DNA of 30,249 bases. Source: Zhenhengia stercoravium (lineage in GTDB: Bacteria; Bacillota; Clostridia; Lachnospirales; Cellulosilyticaceae). The first letter of the stretch is position 1. The number at the start of each line of letters is the position of its first letter. A program made the translations under genes and the position numbers. The notes beneath the pieces are model-generated. The model was not told where the DNA came from. It was given only the letters and a program-made list of their open reading frames with translations, and made no database searches. Below are positions 1-8,629 of the stretch, one piece after another. The stretch covers positions 1-30,249 of the forward strand of contig JAHLFD010000010.1 in assembly GCA_018883975.1 (NCBI GenBank), read 5' to 3'.

Positions 1-678
1 TCCTACATTATCTGCAATAGCAGCAGGATTACGAGGATCATCTTCAGGGATCCCTACTTCTACTTTACCTACTAAGTCAGCACCTACATCAGCAGCTTTT
101 GTAAAAATACCGCCCCCTACCCTTGCAAAAAGTGCCATAGTAGATGCACCCATACCAAAAGTAAGCATAGTGGAGGTAATCTGTACAACTCTTTCTGCTA
201 CTGGAAGTGCTCTATAATACCAATCTAATATATAATACCATATACTAAGATCTAAAAGTCCAAATCCTACAACAACAAATCCCATTACAGCCCCACTTGA
301 AAAAGCCACTTTAAGCCCCTTATTAAGACTCTTTGTACAAGCTGTTGTGGTACGGCTATTGGCATAAGTAGCGATTTTCATGCCAATGAAGCCACTAAGT
401 CCTGAAAATAAACCACCTGTTATAAAAGCAAAAGGTACAAAAATAGATACATAGCCTAACATACCTAATAGAAGTAACACTATAAACATGCCCGCAAAAA
501 ATAACCCTACTCCTTTATACTGTCTCTTTAAATAAGCATTAGCCCCAACCCTAATTTTCTTCGCAATACCTTTAACTTCCTCGCTACCTTCGTCTATTTT
601 CAAGATTTTACTCCCCTTGTAAAAGGCAAACACTAAAGCTAAAACTGCACCTATGGGCGCTAATATCATTAAATCCAT
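1..678 (-). CDS. hppA: Membrane-bound pyrophosphatase (ion-pumping), 5' part, cut by window edge
   Basis: The reading frame starts at ATG 678 and stays open for 226 codons to the left edge, so this is the N-terminal third of a protein usually near 700 residues. It would hydrolyse pyrophosphate and pump Na+ or H+ across the membrane. The start MDLMILAPIGAVLALVFAF is a typical first membrane helix. The segment FARVGGGIFTKAADVGADLV, followed by KVEVGIPEDDPRNPAAIADN, is the strongly conserved cytoplasmic substrate-binding region of the family. GGAGGGATAGTAT lies just before the ATG as ribosome binding site. The residues that tell K+-dependent from K+-independent enzymes lie outside the window, so the ion cannot be decided. 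Family identity is very secure. Confidence 0.95.
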   Translation of the reverse strand, partial: MDLMILAPIGAVLALVFAFYKGSKILKIDEGSEEVKGIAKKIRVGANAYLKRQYKGVGLFFAGMFIVLLLLGMLGYVSIFVPFAFITGGLFSGLSGFIGMKIATYANSRTTTACTKSLNKGLKVAFSSGAVMGFVVVGFGLLDLSIWYYILDWYYRALPVAERVVQITSTMLTFGMGASTMALFARVGGGIFTKAADVGADLVGKVEVGIPEDDPRNPAAIADNVG

Positions 679-841
679 ATACTATCCCTCCTATGAATTT
701 AAAACAATATAGATACTTTATTTTATGCTTGAAATCTTGAATATATCTATATTCGCCCACAATCATTCTAAATTATCTGTAACTAATAATAGTTATTTTC
801 CACTGAATAATATCGACTTTTAGGTAAAAGTAAACTCTTAA

Positions 842-1021
842 CACCTGAGCTTAGAGCACAACTTAGCTGGCCCTGGACAACCTATTGATTCAAATATCGT
901 AACTCAAATTAAAGCACTTACAAATCCTGTGAATATTAAAGTAGCTGTATCCCTCTCCTGCCACCTTGATCCCGATGTGGTGGTTGCAGCTCTTTTTTAT
1001 TTACAAAAATCCTATGCATAG
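842..1021 (+). pseudogene. Remnant of an AhpF-like thioredoxin-fold domain
   Basis: This frame is bounded by TAA at 839-841 and TAG at 1019-1021 and has no ATG. It reads as about 59 residues that look like real protein. The segment NPVNIKVAVSLSCHLDPDVV resembles the redox-active segment of AhpF-type thioredoxin domains, where SCxxCPxVV with two cysteines is expected. The second cysteine is Asp here. The protein then stops where the domain should continue. I infer a decayed fragment of an alkyl hydroperoxide reductase F / thioredoxin-reductase-like gene. The rest of the 679-1086 gap holds only the leader of hppA (679 to about 760), featureless AT-rich sequence to 838, and the mprF promoter region. 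A family search is needed for certainty. Confidence 0.45.
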
Positions 1022-1035
1022 AGATGCAGCTTAGG

Positions 1036-1041
1036 TATAAT
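1036..1041 (+). promoter_or_regulatory. Possible -10 box for mprF
   Basis: TATAAT lies 45 bases before the mprF start. The hexamer 17 bases upstream (TATGCA) is a poor -35, so this rests mainly on the perfect -10 and its placement between the upstream remnant and mprF. Confidence 0.4.
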
Positions 1042-1086
1042 GAGGAAGATTAGACTAGACTGATTCTATCTTTTGGAGGAATAAAA

Positions 1087-3459
1087 GTGTTAAAGAATAA
1101 ATTTAACCTTACTAAATATATCATTTGGTTTTCTATATTTATGCTAGGACTTCTGGTCCTACATAGACCTATTGCCACACTAGATTTAGCTATGCTTATA
1201 GAGACCCTCAGAGATCAGAGCTTTAAGCATACGCTCATTCTTCTTATTGGCGGACTTATGGTAGTATCTCTTTCTACCCTATACGATTTTATCTTATGTA
1301 AGGCATTTAAACTCAAAATCACCCCTAGTGATATCTTTAAAATTTCTTGGATTTCTGATATGGCTTTAAACTTTGCTGAAGATGCTGAGAAACGAAAAGG
1401 TAGCTTACGCTACCAGCTTTATAAAAGTGAGGGCGTAGACCCTAAAAAAGCTATGTTTATCGATGCTTTAAAAGATATGATTTTATTTGATGATGGCGGC
1501 CAACTACCTGTGACCTTTAAGATTAGCTTCTTAACTAGGCTAAAACTTATCTTAAGTGCTACAATTAAATGGCTTTTGACAAGTTTCTTATTTATGTATG
1601 TTTTTACTCTATATGGTATTTCCTTTAATAGGCTAGACGTACTACTTGTATTTGCCTTTTCTATGTTTATTGCTAATGTGAGTCTCATACCATATGGCTT
1701 TGGCATTTTTGAAGTACTAGCTCTTATCTGCTTTACTTCACTAGGCTATGAGTTTAGCCAGATGCTTTTAGTACTTATTACTTTTAGAGTATTTTACTCT
1801 ATTATTCCATGGCTACTGACTATGCTGATTTTGGCCTTAGGTCCAGCTAAACATAAAAAAAGCAAGCTTTCAGAAAGTCAAAGACACCTTGTGAACTGGA
1901 TGAGTGTTAAGTCCTTTGCTGCGCTTACTTTATTTGCCGGCCTTTTACTTATTTTATCTGCTTCCTTACCCGAGGCATTAGAGCGTACCCAGCTGCTTAA
2001 TCATGTATTTTCCTTAAACTTCATTAAATTTTCTAAGTTAAGTACTATGGGTATTGGTTTACTTCTAATTATCCTCTCTAAAGGGATATGGGATAAAGTG
2101 CAAAAAGCTTATTCTATTACCTTACTCATGTTGACGCTAGGTAGTATACTGGCACTTCTTAAAGGGCTGAATATAGAAATAGCTTTTATACTCATTATGA
2201 TTATGGTGATTTTAGCGCCTGCCAAAGAGACCTTTTATCGTATTGGCTCTCCTATAGAGGGGAAGCGCTGTCTATACTACTTTATAATACTTGGCTTTAT
2301 TAGTAGCCTATATATTAGTCTATATAACTACTTTACACAAGCTACCTTCCATCTTTTAGTTGAAGCAGATTTAACTTTGCAAAGTCTAGATATTATTATA
2401 TTTATCTTCTTTGTAGCTTTAGGTAGTGTACTTCTAAATGCTTTCTCTGTGCAGCGTTCAGACTTTAAATACGCTACAGATGAAGACCTTGCAAATCTAT
2501 CTTTATTTCTAAAGAAATATGAAGGTAATGCTATGACGCACCTTCTATTCTTAAAAGATAAATGTTTCTTCTATGCTGTTAACAACACAGTACTCATTGC
2601 TTATAGACCATATAAAGATAAGCTTATGGTATTAGGCGACCCTATTGGAGAAACCAAAAACTTTAAAGAGGCTATTAACGCCTTTAGACTTTTTGCAGAC
2701 CAATATGATATGGTACCTATTTTCTATGAAATTAATGAGTCTATGTTACCTATATACCATGAAAATGGTTTCAAATTCCTTAAACTCGGTGAAGAAGCAG
2801 CTATTGACCTAAATACCTTTACTTTAGCTGGTAAGAAGGGCGCCCCACTTCGTACTATAAAGAACAAAATGAATCGTGGTGAGTTAACCTTTGAACTTCT
2901 AACACCTCCTTTTGATCAGGAACTTGTTGAAAGGCTTAAAGAAATTTCAGACTTATGGCTTGAAGGACGCACTGAAAAATGTTTTTCTCTAGGTTCATTT
3001 GATAAATCCTATATAGAACGAGCACCTATAGGTATTATTAAGGTAGAAAATGAAATAGTAGGTTTTTCAACCATTATGCCTCATTACAGTAAACATACAG
3101 TCTCCATTGACTTAATGCGTATTATACCAAACCCACCAAATGGGGCTATGGATGCACTCTTTATCGGCCTTATTGAATGGGCTATAGAAGAAGGTTATGA
3201 TTATTTTATCTTAGGAAAAGCTCCACTCTCTAATGTAGGGGTAAATCAATTCTCTACTACTAAAGAAAAAGTAGCTAAGTACATTTACAATTACGGTAAC
3301 AAAATCTATAGTTTTAAAGGCTTACGTAAATATAAAGAGAAGTTTTATCCTGAATGGCGAAGTGTCTATCTGGCCTATCCTAAAGGTACACATTTACCAA
3401 ATGCTCTTATTCAGCTTACTAAAATGATAAGTGGTTCAGATAAAAACTCTATAGGCTAG
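1087..3459 (+). CDS. mprF: MprF: phosphatidylglycerol aminoacyltransferase/flippase
   Basis: This 790-residue membrane protein has the two-part MprF layout. The N-terminal part, to about residue 460, has many hydrophobic helices and forms the lipid flippase. The cytoplasmic C-terminal DUF2156 (GNAT-like) domain, about 470-780, transfers an amino acid, usually lysine or alanine, from tRNA to phosphatidylglycerol. The N-terminal segment GSLRYQLYKSEGVDPKKAMF and the C-terminal segment MRIIPNPPNGAMDALFIGLI are characteristic. The product lowers negative surface charge and protects against cationic peptides. The start is GTG, chosen because GGAGG lies 8 bases upstream and the helix begins directly after it. 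Length is close to the usual 800-860. It is monocistronic, ending at a strong terminator. Which amino acid is transferred cannot be read from the sequence. Confidence 0.9.
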   Translation: MLKNKFNLTKYIIWFSIFMLGLLVLHRPIATLDLAMLIETLRDQSFKHTLILLIGGLMVVSLSTLYDFILCKAFKLKITPSDIFKISWISDMALNFAEDAEKRKGSLRYQLYKSEGVDPKKAMFIDALKDMILFDDGGQLPVTFKISFLTRLKLILSATIKWLLTSFLFMYVFTLYGISFNRLDVLLVFAFSMFIANVSLIPYGFGIFEVLALICFTSLGYEFSQMLLVLITFRVFYSIIPWLLTMLILALGPAKHKKSKLSESQRHLVNWMSVKSFAALTLFAGLLLILSASLPEALERTQLLNHVFSLNFIKFSKLSTMGIGLLLIILSKGIWDKVQKAYSITLLMLTLGSILALLKGLNIEIAFILIMIMVILAPAKETFYRIGSPIEGKRCLYYFIILGFISSLYISLYNYFTQATFHLLVEADLTLQSLDIIIFIFFVALGSVLLNAFSVQRSDFKYATDEDLANLSLFLKKYEGNAMTHLLFLKDKCFFYAVNNTVLIAYRPYKDKLMVLGDPIGETKNFKEAINAFRLFADQYDMVPIFYEINESMLPIYHENGFKFLKLGEEAAIDLNTFTLAGKKGAPLRTIKNKMNRGELTFELLTPPFDQELVERLKEISDLWLEGRTEKCFSLGSFDKSYIERAPIGIIKVENEIVGFSTIMPHYSKHTVSIDLMRIIPNPPNGAMDALFIGLIEWAIEEGYDYFILGKAPLSNVGVNQFSTTKEKVAKYIYNYGNKIYSFKGLRKYKEKFYPEWRSVYLAYPKGTHLPNALIQLTKMISGSDKNSIG

Positions 3460-3468
3460 GTGGGCATG

Positions 3469-3516
3469 AAAATAGGCTCCTGCATAATGCTTAAGTTATG
3501 CAACAGCCTATTTTTT
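3469..3516. terminator. Bidirectional terminator between mprF and the carbonic anhydrase gene
   Basis: AAAATAGGCT pairs with AGCCTATTTT, with a second inner stem TGCATAA/TTATGCA. A run of T follows on the + strand and the arm starts with A's, giving a T-run on the - strand. It separates two convergent genes. Confidence 0.85.
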
Positions 3517-3525
3517 GATTTTTTC

Positions 3526-4014
3526 CTAGTTGTTATTTTGTTTTTGTTTATAAGTTTTACCCAACTCTACATAATGGCTGGCTGAATCATATAAACTCTT
3601 TATTTGTTCTTCCGTGAGTGGCTTAACTGCTTTAGCTGGAGCTCCCAGAACAAGCATACCATCTTCAATAACTGTCCCACCTGTTACTAGGGCACCTGCC
3701 CCAATGATGCAGTGCTTACCTATCTTGGCCCCATCCAAAATAATGCTGCCCATTCCTACTAAAGTATAATCCCCAATCGTCGCACCATGGATAATAGCCC
3801 TATGCCCTACCGTTACACCTTTTCCAATAGTTGTAGCATATTCATAGCCTACATGTATCATACTACCATCTTGAATATTACTTTCTGGGCCTATATATAC
3901 TGGGAGGCCTTCTGCACGAATGACTGCATTGTACCAAATACTACAGTCTGCTCCTATAGTGACATCACCTACTATGCGAGCACCTTCTGCTATAAAGACT
4001 GTTTCATGTATCAT
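3526..4014 (-). CDS. Gamma-class carbonic anhydrase family protein
   Basis: This protein of 162 residues is a left-handed beta-helix of hexapeptide repeats, related to gamma carbonic anhydrases (Cam/YrdA/PaaY group). The three metal-binding histidines of the family are present in MIHVGYEY, VTVGHRAIIHG and around them, and the QDGSMIHV and LGAPAKAV signatures are intact. The likely activity is reversible CO2 hydration with a bound metal, but many family members have no proven activity. The start at 4014 is chosen over an in-frame ATG at 4059 because AAGGAG sits 8 bases upstream, and the longer form would overlap the regulator gene. It is the last gene of the two-component operon, 11 bases after the regulator stop, and is followed by a terminator. 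Confidence 0.88.
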   Translation of the reverse strand: MIHETVFIAEGARIVGDVTIGADCSIWYNAVIRAEGLPVYIGPESNIQDGSMIHVGYEYATTIGKGVTVGHRAIIHGATIGDYTLVGMGSIILDGAKIGKHCIIGAGALVTGGTVIEDGMLVLGAPAKAVKPLTEEQIKSLYDSASHYVELGKTYKQKQNNN

Positions 4015-4025
4015 ATAAACACTCC

Positions 4026-4724
4026 TTAGTCTATACCAAATTTGTACCCTACGCCCCATACCGTAAACACATACATAGGGTCTCTAGGATTCTCTTCTAT
4101 TTTTTCACGTAACTTTCTAATGTGTACCATAACGGTGTTATTATTCTCAAAGTAAGGCTGTCCCCATACACGCTCATAAATAGTCTCTGTCTTAAAGGTA
4201 ATGCCTTTATTAACCCAAAGCAGTTTGAGAATACCATACTCTGTAGGTGTAAGTGGAATCTCTATTCCACTTTTATAGACCTTTCCAGCCTCTAGGTCCA
4301 TAGTGAGCTCATCTTCTTCTAATACATCTTCTTTTCCTTTAGAAAAAGCATTAAGCTTAGTAAACCTTCTAAGCTGAGCTTTCACTCTTGCAATAAGTTC
4401 AAGTGGATTAAAAGGCTTAGCTAAATAGTCATCTGCCCCTACAGATAAGCCCATAATCTTATCAATATCCTCTGTTTTAGCTGATAACATAATAATAGGT
4501 ACATTAGAATTTTTGCGTATCTCCATACAAGCATCTATACCATTGACTTCTGGCATCATGACATCCAGCACAATAAGGTCAACTTCCTGTTCACCTATTA
4601 CTTTAAGTGCTTCAAGTCCTGTCCCTGCTAAGATTACTTCATAGCCTTCATTACGCAAATAAATCCCTACTAAATCGCGAATTTCTTTTTCATCATCTAC
4701 TACTAATATTTTTGCTTGTTCCAT
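4026..4724 (-). CDS. OmpR/PhoB-family response regulator
   Basis: The 232-residue protein has a receiver domain (1-118) with the acidic pair D10/D11, the phosphorylated D54 in IVLDVMMPEVNG and the conserved lysine in YLAKPF, followed by a winged-helix DNA-binding domain (about 130-230) with LTPTEYGILKLL and VMVHIRKLREKI. It is the partner of the sensor kinase encoded directly upstream; the kinase stop codon lies 13 bases before this ATG. The ribosome site GAGGTGAAGG supports the start. The gene order, kinase before regulator and both behind two membrane-protein genes, is less common than regulator first. It may control its own operon through CTTAAG repeats near 8545-8560 (inference). Confidence 0.95.
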   Translation of the reverse strand: MEQAKILVVDDEKEIRDLVGIYLRNEGYEVILAGTGLEALKVIGEQEVDLIVLDVMMPEVNGIDACMEIRKNSNVPIIMLSAKTEDIDKIMGLSVGADDYLAKPFNPLELIARVKAQLRRFTKLNAFSKGKEDVLEEDELTMDLEAGKVYKSGIEIPLTPTEYGILKLLWVNKGITFKTETIYERVWGQPYFENNNTVMVHIRKLREKIEENPRDPMYVFTVWGVGYKFGID

Positions 4725-4737
4725 ACCTTCACCTCAC

Positions 4738-6567
4738 TTACGCTTTTTTAAGCTTCACATTAAAACTAATTCTATCCTCATCAAGTTGCGCCCAAATCTT
4801 ACCTTTATGAATCTCTACAATATTTTTAGCAATGGCAAGACCTAAGCCACTACCACCTGTCGTACTATTTCTAGAGCTATCGCTTCTATAAAATCTATCA
4901 AATAGCTTATGAATATCGTCTTTAGCAATTTCAGTGCATCTATTACGCACTGTTACATACACAAACTCCCTTGTCTCTTGAATGACTACTTGAATAACTT
5001 CACCTTCTTGCGAATACTTAATGGCATTCTCAATAAGGTTCTCAAATACCCTTGTCATCTTCATCACATCTACAGTTACACCCGTTTCTTTAGCTGCTAC
5101 ATGGAATGTAATAGTAATATTTTTATCTTCTGCAAGAGGTATAAGTTCTTCAATAAGCTGATTCATAAGTGTCGCAATAGACATCTTCTCTTTCTTAAGC
5201 TGTACATTACGATTACTAAGCTTGGTATACTCAAATAAGTCTTCAATAAGCACTTTTAATCTTTCAGATTTATTATAAGCGATTTCTAAGTACTTAGCAC
5301 TCTCTTCTTCACTTTCATACTTCTCATCTTTCACAAGCCCAATGTATCCAATAACAGATGTTAAAGGTGTTCTTAAATCATGTGCCACATTGGTAATCAG
5401 CTCATTCTTAGTCTTCTCTGCTTGAGCACGTTCTTGCATCTGCTGTTTTAGCTTCTCTTCCATCTGTGTCATGGCCTCTGCTACTTGTCCAAGTTCGTCA
5501 TTGCCTCTCTTTTCAACTACAAAGTCTAAGTCACCCTTTGAGATTTCACCTAAACAAAATGCTAGATATTCAATATAATTCATCTTCTTCTTCATCCCAT
5601 ATAAGAGGACTGTTACAAAGATAATGACTCCGCCTAAAAAGCCAAGAATATCTGGTGATTCTGTATACATTGAATGAGTAACACCTGTTAAGGTTGTATT
5701 ATTAATGAGATAATAAATCTCTCCATTTAAAATAATAGGATAAAGACTTGTTTGCTGCTCTTCCCTACTAGCATCTGAAGAAGTAGATGCTTTTCTAATC
5801 GCCTCTAAAATATCAATACTCTTAATAAAGCTATCCCCATAAATGATGGTTCCCTTACTATCAATTAGAAGATTCTGCGTATCACTTGCATAATCAATTC
5901 CATTAAGCTCCTCTAGGATACGTACAATAGCCTTCTGTTTCAATTCTTTATCTGTAAAGCCTATCTCTATTAAGAAGTTGTTAATCGTACTATTTACTTC
6001 CTCCTCATTCCACTTATCTTCTATCTCAAGCTGAATGAGCTCTTTATAAAGTGCATTGATGCGCTCATCAGAAACATTATAAAAACTAGGTTTAACTGCT
6101 TCAATAGCTTCTATATGGCGTGTTCCTGTATATTCTAAGGAAACACTTTCTGAAAGGTAGTCCCTCAGTTCATCTATAAATGCCTCCTCATTACCCATAC
6201 GCTTTAAACGCTCATAAAGCTGGTCTATATCTAACCTTACATGAGTTGTGACAGATTCTAGACCATTAATTTCTCTTACTGCAGTTGTTAGTCTCCTTTG
6301 TAAGTAGGCATTGGCACTTTCATAATCTTGATACTCATAATACCCTATTCCTACTGCATGCGCTAAACCTGAAATAATTAATCCACCTAAACTTGCTACT
6401 ATAAACCCTATAAGTACCATCCATAAGATTTGAAGTCTTAAACTCTTACCAATATTCTTACCGCAGGTAGCATAAAGGGCGCAGCCCTTTTCTTTAAGCT
6501 GCGCTCCTAATTGTTTCATAGTATTTTTCTTAGGTTTTTTAGGGACTTTTTCTTTTTTTCTTCTCAT
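4738..6567 (-). CDS. Membrane sensor histidine kinase
   Basis: This protein has 609 residues. A basic cytoplasmic tail (1-45) precedes membrane helix 1 (about 46-70), an extracellular sensor region of about 235 residues (71-305), helix 2 (306-324) and a HAMP linker (325-376). The HisKA domain has phosphoacceptor H396 in NVAHDLRTPLTSVIG. The ATP-binding domain has the N box ENLIENAIKYS, the F box LFDRFYRSDSS and the G box GGSGLGLAIAKNIVEIHKG. All catalytic motifs are intact. The extracellular region matches no domain I recognise, so the signal is unknown. The gene starts 16 bases after the DUF4097 gene ends, in a five-gene operon whose membrane proteins suggest cell-envelope sensing (inference). 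Confidence 0.93.
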   Translation of the reverse strand: MRRKKEKVPKKPKKNTMKQLGAQLKEKGCALYATCGKNIGKSLRLQILWMVLIGFIVASLGGLIISGLAHAVGIGYYEYQDYESANAYLQRRLTTAVREINGLESVTTHVRLDIDQLYERLKRMGNEEAFIDELRDYLSESVSLEYTGTRHIEAIEAVKPSFYNVSDERINALYKELIQLEIEDKWNEEEVNSTINNFLIEIGFTDKELKQKAIVRILEELNGIDYASDTQNLLIDSKGTIIYGDSFIKSIDILEAIRKASTSSDASREEQQTSLYPIILNGEIYYLINNTTLTGVTHSMYTESPDILGFLGGVIIFVTVLLYGMKKKMNYIEYLAFCLGEISKGDLDFVVEKRGNDELGQVAEAMTQMEEKLKQQMQERAQAEKTKNELITNVAHDLRTPLTSVIGYIGLVKDEKYESEEESAKYLEIAYNKSERLKVLIEDLFEYTKLSNRNVQLKKEKMSIATLMNQLIEELIPLAEDKNITITFHVAAKETGVTVDVMKMTRVFENLIENAIKYSQEGEVIQVVIQETREFVYVTVRNRCTEIAKDDIHKLFDRFYRSDSSRNSTTGGSGLGLAIAKNIVEIHKGKIWAQLDEDRISFNVKLKKA

Positions 6568-6583
6568 ACCCTATACCTCTTTC

Positions 6584-7759
6584 TTATCGTGTAACGTACA
6601 CCTCTCCATACATAGAGCTAATATACATTTTCATAGCTTCATCACCAAAGTAAATGCGCTTTAACTGCTCACCCATTGTTTCACTTTTTACTTCAAAGTC
6701 TGTATAGAAATTGTTCATATCTCCCTCAGCATAACCTTCTGTCTTTCTTTTAATCTCAAATCCAGAAATATCTGCCGGAAGTACAGTATGAACACTAACA
6801 TCATTACCTAATACTTCTATACGCTTTGGTGTACCTGTTGGGTAAAGTCTTACATTTCCATGCTCACCTTCTATAGTAGCTGTTTCAATCATACCTTTCA
6901 AGTTTGTATCTACATAATCCGAAGCATTTATTAAAATATTATACGGTGTACTGCTATCTACAGATAGATTACCGCCTTGTGTATTTATTGTAATATCTTT
7001 TACTTTGCCTTCAATTAATACATTACTATATCGATTATCAACTTTAATTTTAGCTTCTAAGTCACTGTTAATATTGATGTCCTCACCATATGAATTGTGG
7101 ATATTCTTAACATGAGCTTGCTGAATTTGTCCTGTAAGGTTAGTATTAACACCTCCTTCTAAATACATTACTGCTGGTGTATTTGAATGAAGATTAATAT
7201 TACCATTGGCTGAACGAATATTAACTTGATTATAATTACCTTCTAAATCAAGCTCAATAGATCCTACATTTAAAACTAAATCATTAATGTTAGCTTTAGA
7301 AGTATAAGAGAAAGATCTCCCCCCATGATAATTTGAACTATTATTTGTAACAACTTTAAGTGTATTCATATCTTTTTCAGGTAAATAGACAGTAAGCTCC
7401 TGTCTGATGTTGTTTGTAAAAAGGTAAACTTCTGACCCTTGAACTTCTTTTAAATTAATGTAAGAAGATTTCCCCTCACTTGTCACATCAAGTTTATACT
7501 TTGGCTCTGGTATCATAAGTCCATGACCACTTGCTTCAAACTCTACACGCGCTTTGCCTTCAGTTGGCATAATACGTACAGGTACATCTGACTCAATATA
7601 AACATTTTCAAGTGCAGCTTGATTTAGATCAGCACTTTCACTTACTTCATATACAGTCTGATTATTCTTATACATTTCACCAAGTGTAACACCTGTTCCA
7701 ACAACACCTATTCCTGCAAGTACTAAACACCCTGCTAATAAAAATTTCAATACCTTCAT
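6584..7759 (-). CDS. DUF4097-type membrane-anchored beta-repeat protein
   Basis: The 391-residue protein has one N-terminal membrane helix or uncleaved signal (5-27: LKFLLAGCLVLAGIGVVGTG) and a long outside part rich in beta strands. Repeated short units such as NVNIRSANGNINLHS and ITINTQGGNLSV are typical of DUF4097 (formerly adhesin-like) beta-solenoids. The function of the family is unknown; members are often encoded beside DUF1700 proteins and envelope two-component systems. Only three bases separate it from the upstream gene, so translation is probably coupled. It may sense or shape the surface together with the kinase encoded next (inference). The start is fixed by the adjacent stop and GGGTGG upstream. 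Confidence 0.75.
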   Translation of the reverse strand: MKVLKFLLAGCLVLAGIGVVGTGVTLGEMYKNNQTVYEVSESADLNQAALENVYIESDVPVRIMPTEGKARVEFEASGHGLMIPEPKYKLDVTSEGKSSYINLKEVQGSEVYLFTNNIRQELTVYLPEKDMNTLKVVTNNSSNYHGGRSFSYTSKANINDLVLNVGSIELDLEGNYNQVNIRSANGNINLHSNTPAVMYLEGGVNTNLTGQIQQAHVKNIHNSYGEDININSDLEAKIKVDNRYSNVLIEGKVKDITINTQGGNLSVDSSTPYNILINASDYVDTNLKGMIETATIEGEHGNVRLYPTGTPKRIEVLGNDVSVHTVLPADISGFEIKRKTEGYAEGDMNNFYTDFEVKSETMGEQLKRIYFGDEAMKMYISSMYGEVYVTR

Positions 7760-7762
7760 CGT

Positions 7763-8467
7763 TTATGCCACCCCTCTTTCTTTTCTTTCCTTAAGGCGTC
7801 TATAGCCTCCTACACATAAACGTTTAATCCAAACAAAAATCATAAGAAGTAGACAAAGACCAACTCCGCCTCCTCCAATAGCAAGGAGACTACCAAAGAA
7901 GCATAACATACCTATCTGTCCCATGCCTGCTACCACTGTAAAACCAGCAAGACCTAATCCTAATACTCCCATCCCTACTGCCATGCCACAGAAGAATACG
8001 GCCATACCAATACCCATTACTGCAAAGAAACCTACAAAAGCAGCAATTGGTATCCCTATAAGAATAGCAAGTGCTAAAAGTATACCATTAGCTATAGAAG
8101 CACCAATTTTTTTCTTTTTCTTCTTAAAGGCTTGCTTCTGCGCCGTATCAAAAGAAGCATAGGAGGTATCACGCTCACCTGTTTCTGTCTTCTTTTGTTT
8201 ATCTCCCCTATCATAAGACTTATACCCATTACTTTGTTCATAGGTTTGCTCATAAGTCTTCTCATAAGTAGCCTTTTCAGGTTCTTCCTCTTTCTCTTCT
8301 TGTATGTTTTCTACTGTTTCCTCAGTGCTATATTCATAAGTCTCATTTTCTTTTATGACTTCATTATAGGCTTTCTCTTCCGTTACAGAATGTGTACTAT
8401 TTTTTTCTCTTTGGAAATCTTCATCATCCAGTACTGGTAGGAAATCTACATCTACTATTTCTTTCAT
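7763..8467 (-). CDS. DUF1700-like membrane protein lacking the usual N-terminal HAAS domain
   Basis: This 234-residue protein has two unlike halves. Residues 1 to about 120 are very acidic and disordered, full of Glu, Thr, Tyr and short repeats such as TYEKTYEQTYEQSNGYKSYD. A basic FKKKKKKIG stretch leads into four hydrophobic, Gly-rich helices (about 128-215) and a basic tail ending RRLKERKERGVA. The membrane half resembles DUF1700 proteins, which usually sit next to DUF4097 genes as here, but the small helical HAAS domain normally at the N-terminus is not seen. The start at 8467 is chosen over ATG 8485 because AAGGAG lies 9 bases before it. It is the first gene of the operon. The function is unknown. 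Confidence 0.6.
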   Translation of the reverse strand: MKEIVDVDFLPVLDDEDFQREKNSTHSVTEEKAYNEVIKENETYEYSTEETVENIQEEKEEEPEKATYEKTYEQTYEQSNGYKSYDRGDKQKKTETGERDTSYASFDTAQKQAFKKKKKKIGASIANGILLALAILIGIPIAAFVGFFAVMGIGMAVFFCGMAVGMGVLGLGLAGFTVVAGMGQIGMLCFFGSLLAIGGGGVGLCLLLMIFVWIKRLCVGGYRRLKERKERGVA

Positions 8468-8502
8468 CTTCCCTCTCTCCTTCATTCATTTAATCTTATA
8501 GT

Positions 8503-8560
8503 TTTATATTAAGGGTAACTTCTTAAAGTCCATGCCCCTTATTACTTAAGATTTCTTAAG
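8503..8560 (-). promoter_or_regulatory. Candidate promoter and regulator-binding repeats of the two-component operon
   Basis: On the minus strand, TGGACT (8532-8527), an 18-base spacer and TATAAA (8508-8503) form a fair promoter. Two CTTAAG boxes at 8545-8550 and 8555-8560 lie one helical turn (10 bases) apart just upstream of the -35, and a third, CTTAAA, lies in the spacer (8522-8527). OmpR-type regulators usually bind direct repeats about 10-11 bases apart, so this may be the operator of the regulator encoded in the operon. CTTAAG is itself a palindrome, so repeat direction cannot be read. Confidence 0.45.
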
Positions 8561-8599
8561 AACTTCCTATGCTTTTATTCAGATAAAATGAATAAAAAA

Positions 8600-8618
8600 G
8601 GGGGCTACCTTAGCCCCC
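8600..8618 (-). terminator. Terminator of the MutS-like gene
   Basis: GGGGGCTA and TAGCCCCC form a perfect 8-bp stem with a 3-base loop. Six T's follow on the minus strand (8599-8594), 11 bases after the MutS-like stop codon. Confidence 0.9.
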
Positions 8619-8629
8619 GAGAGTCTTTC

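Noticed and set aside
4607..4810. 67-residue + frame opposite the kinase and regulator genes
   Set aside because: Antisense shadow of two secure genes with no ribosome site or family likeness.
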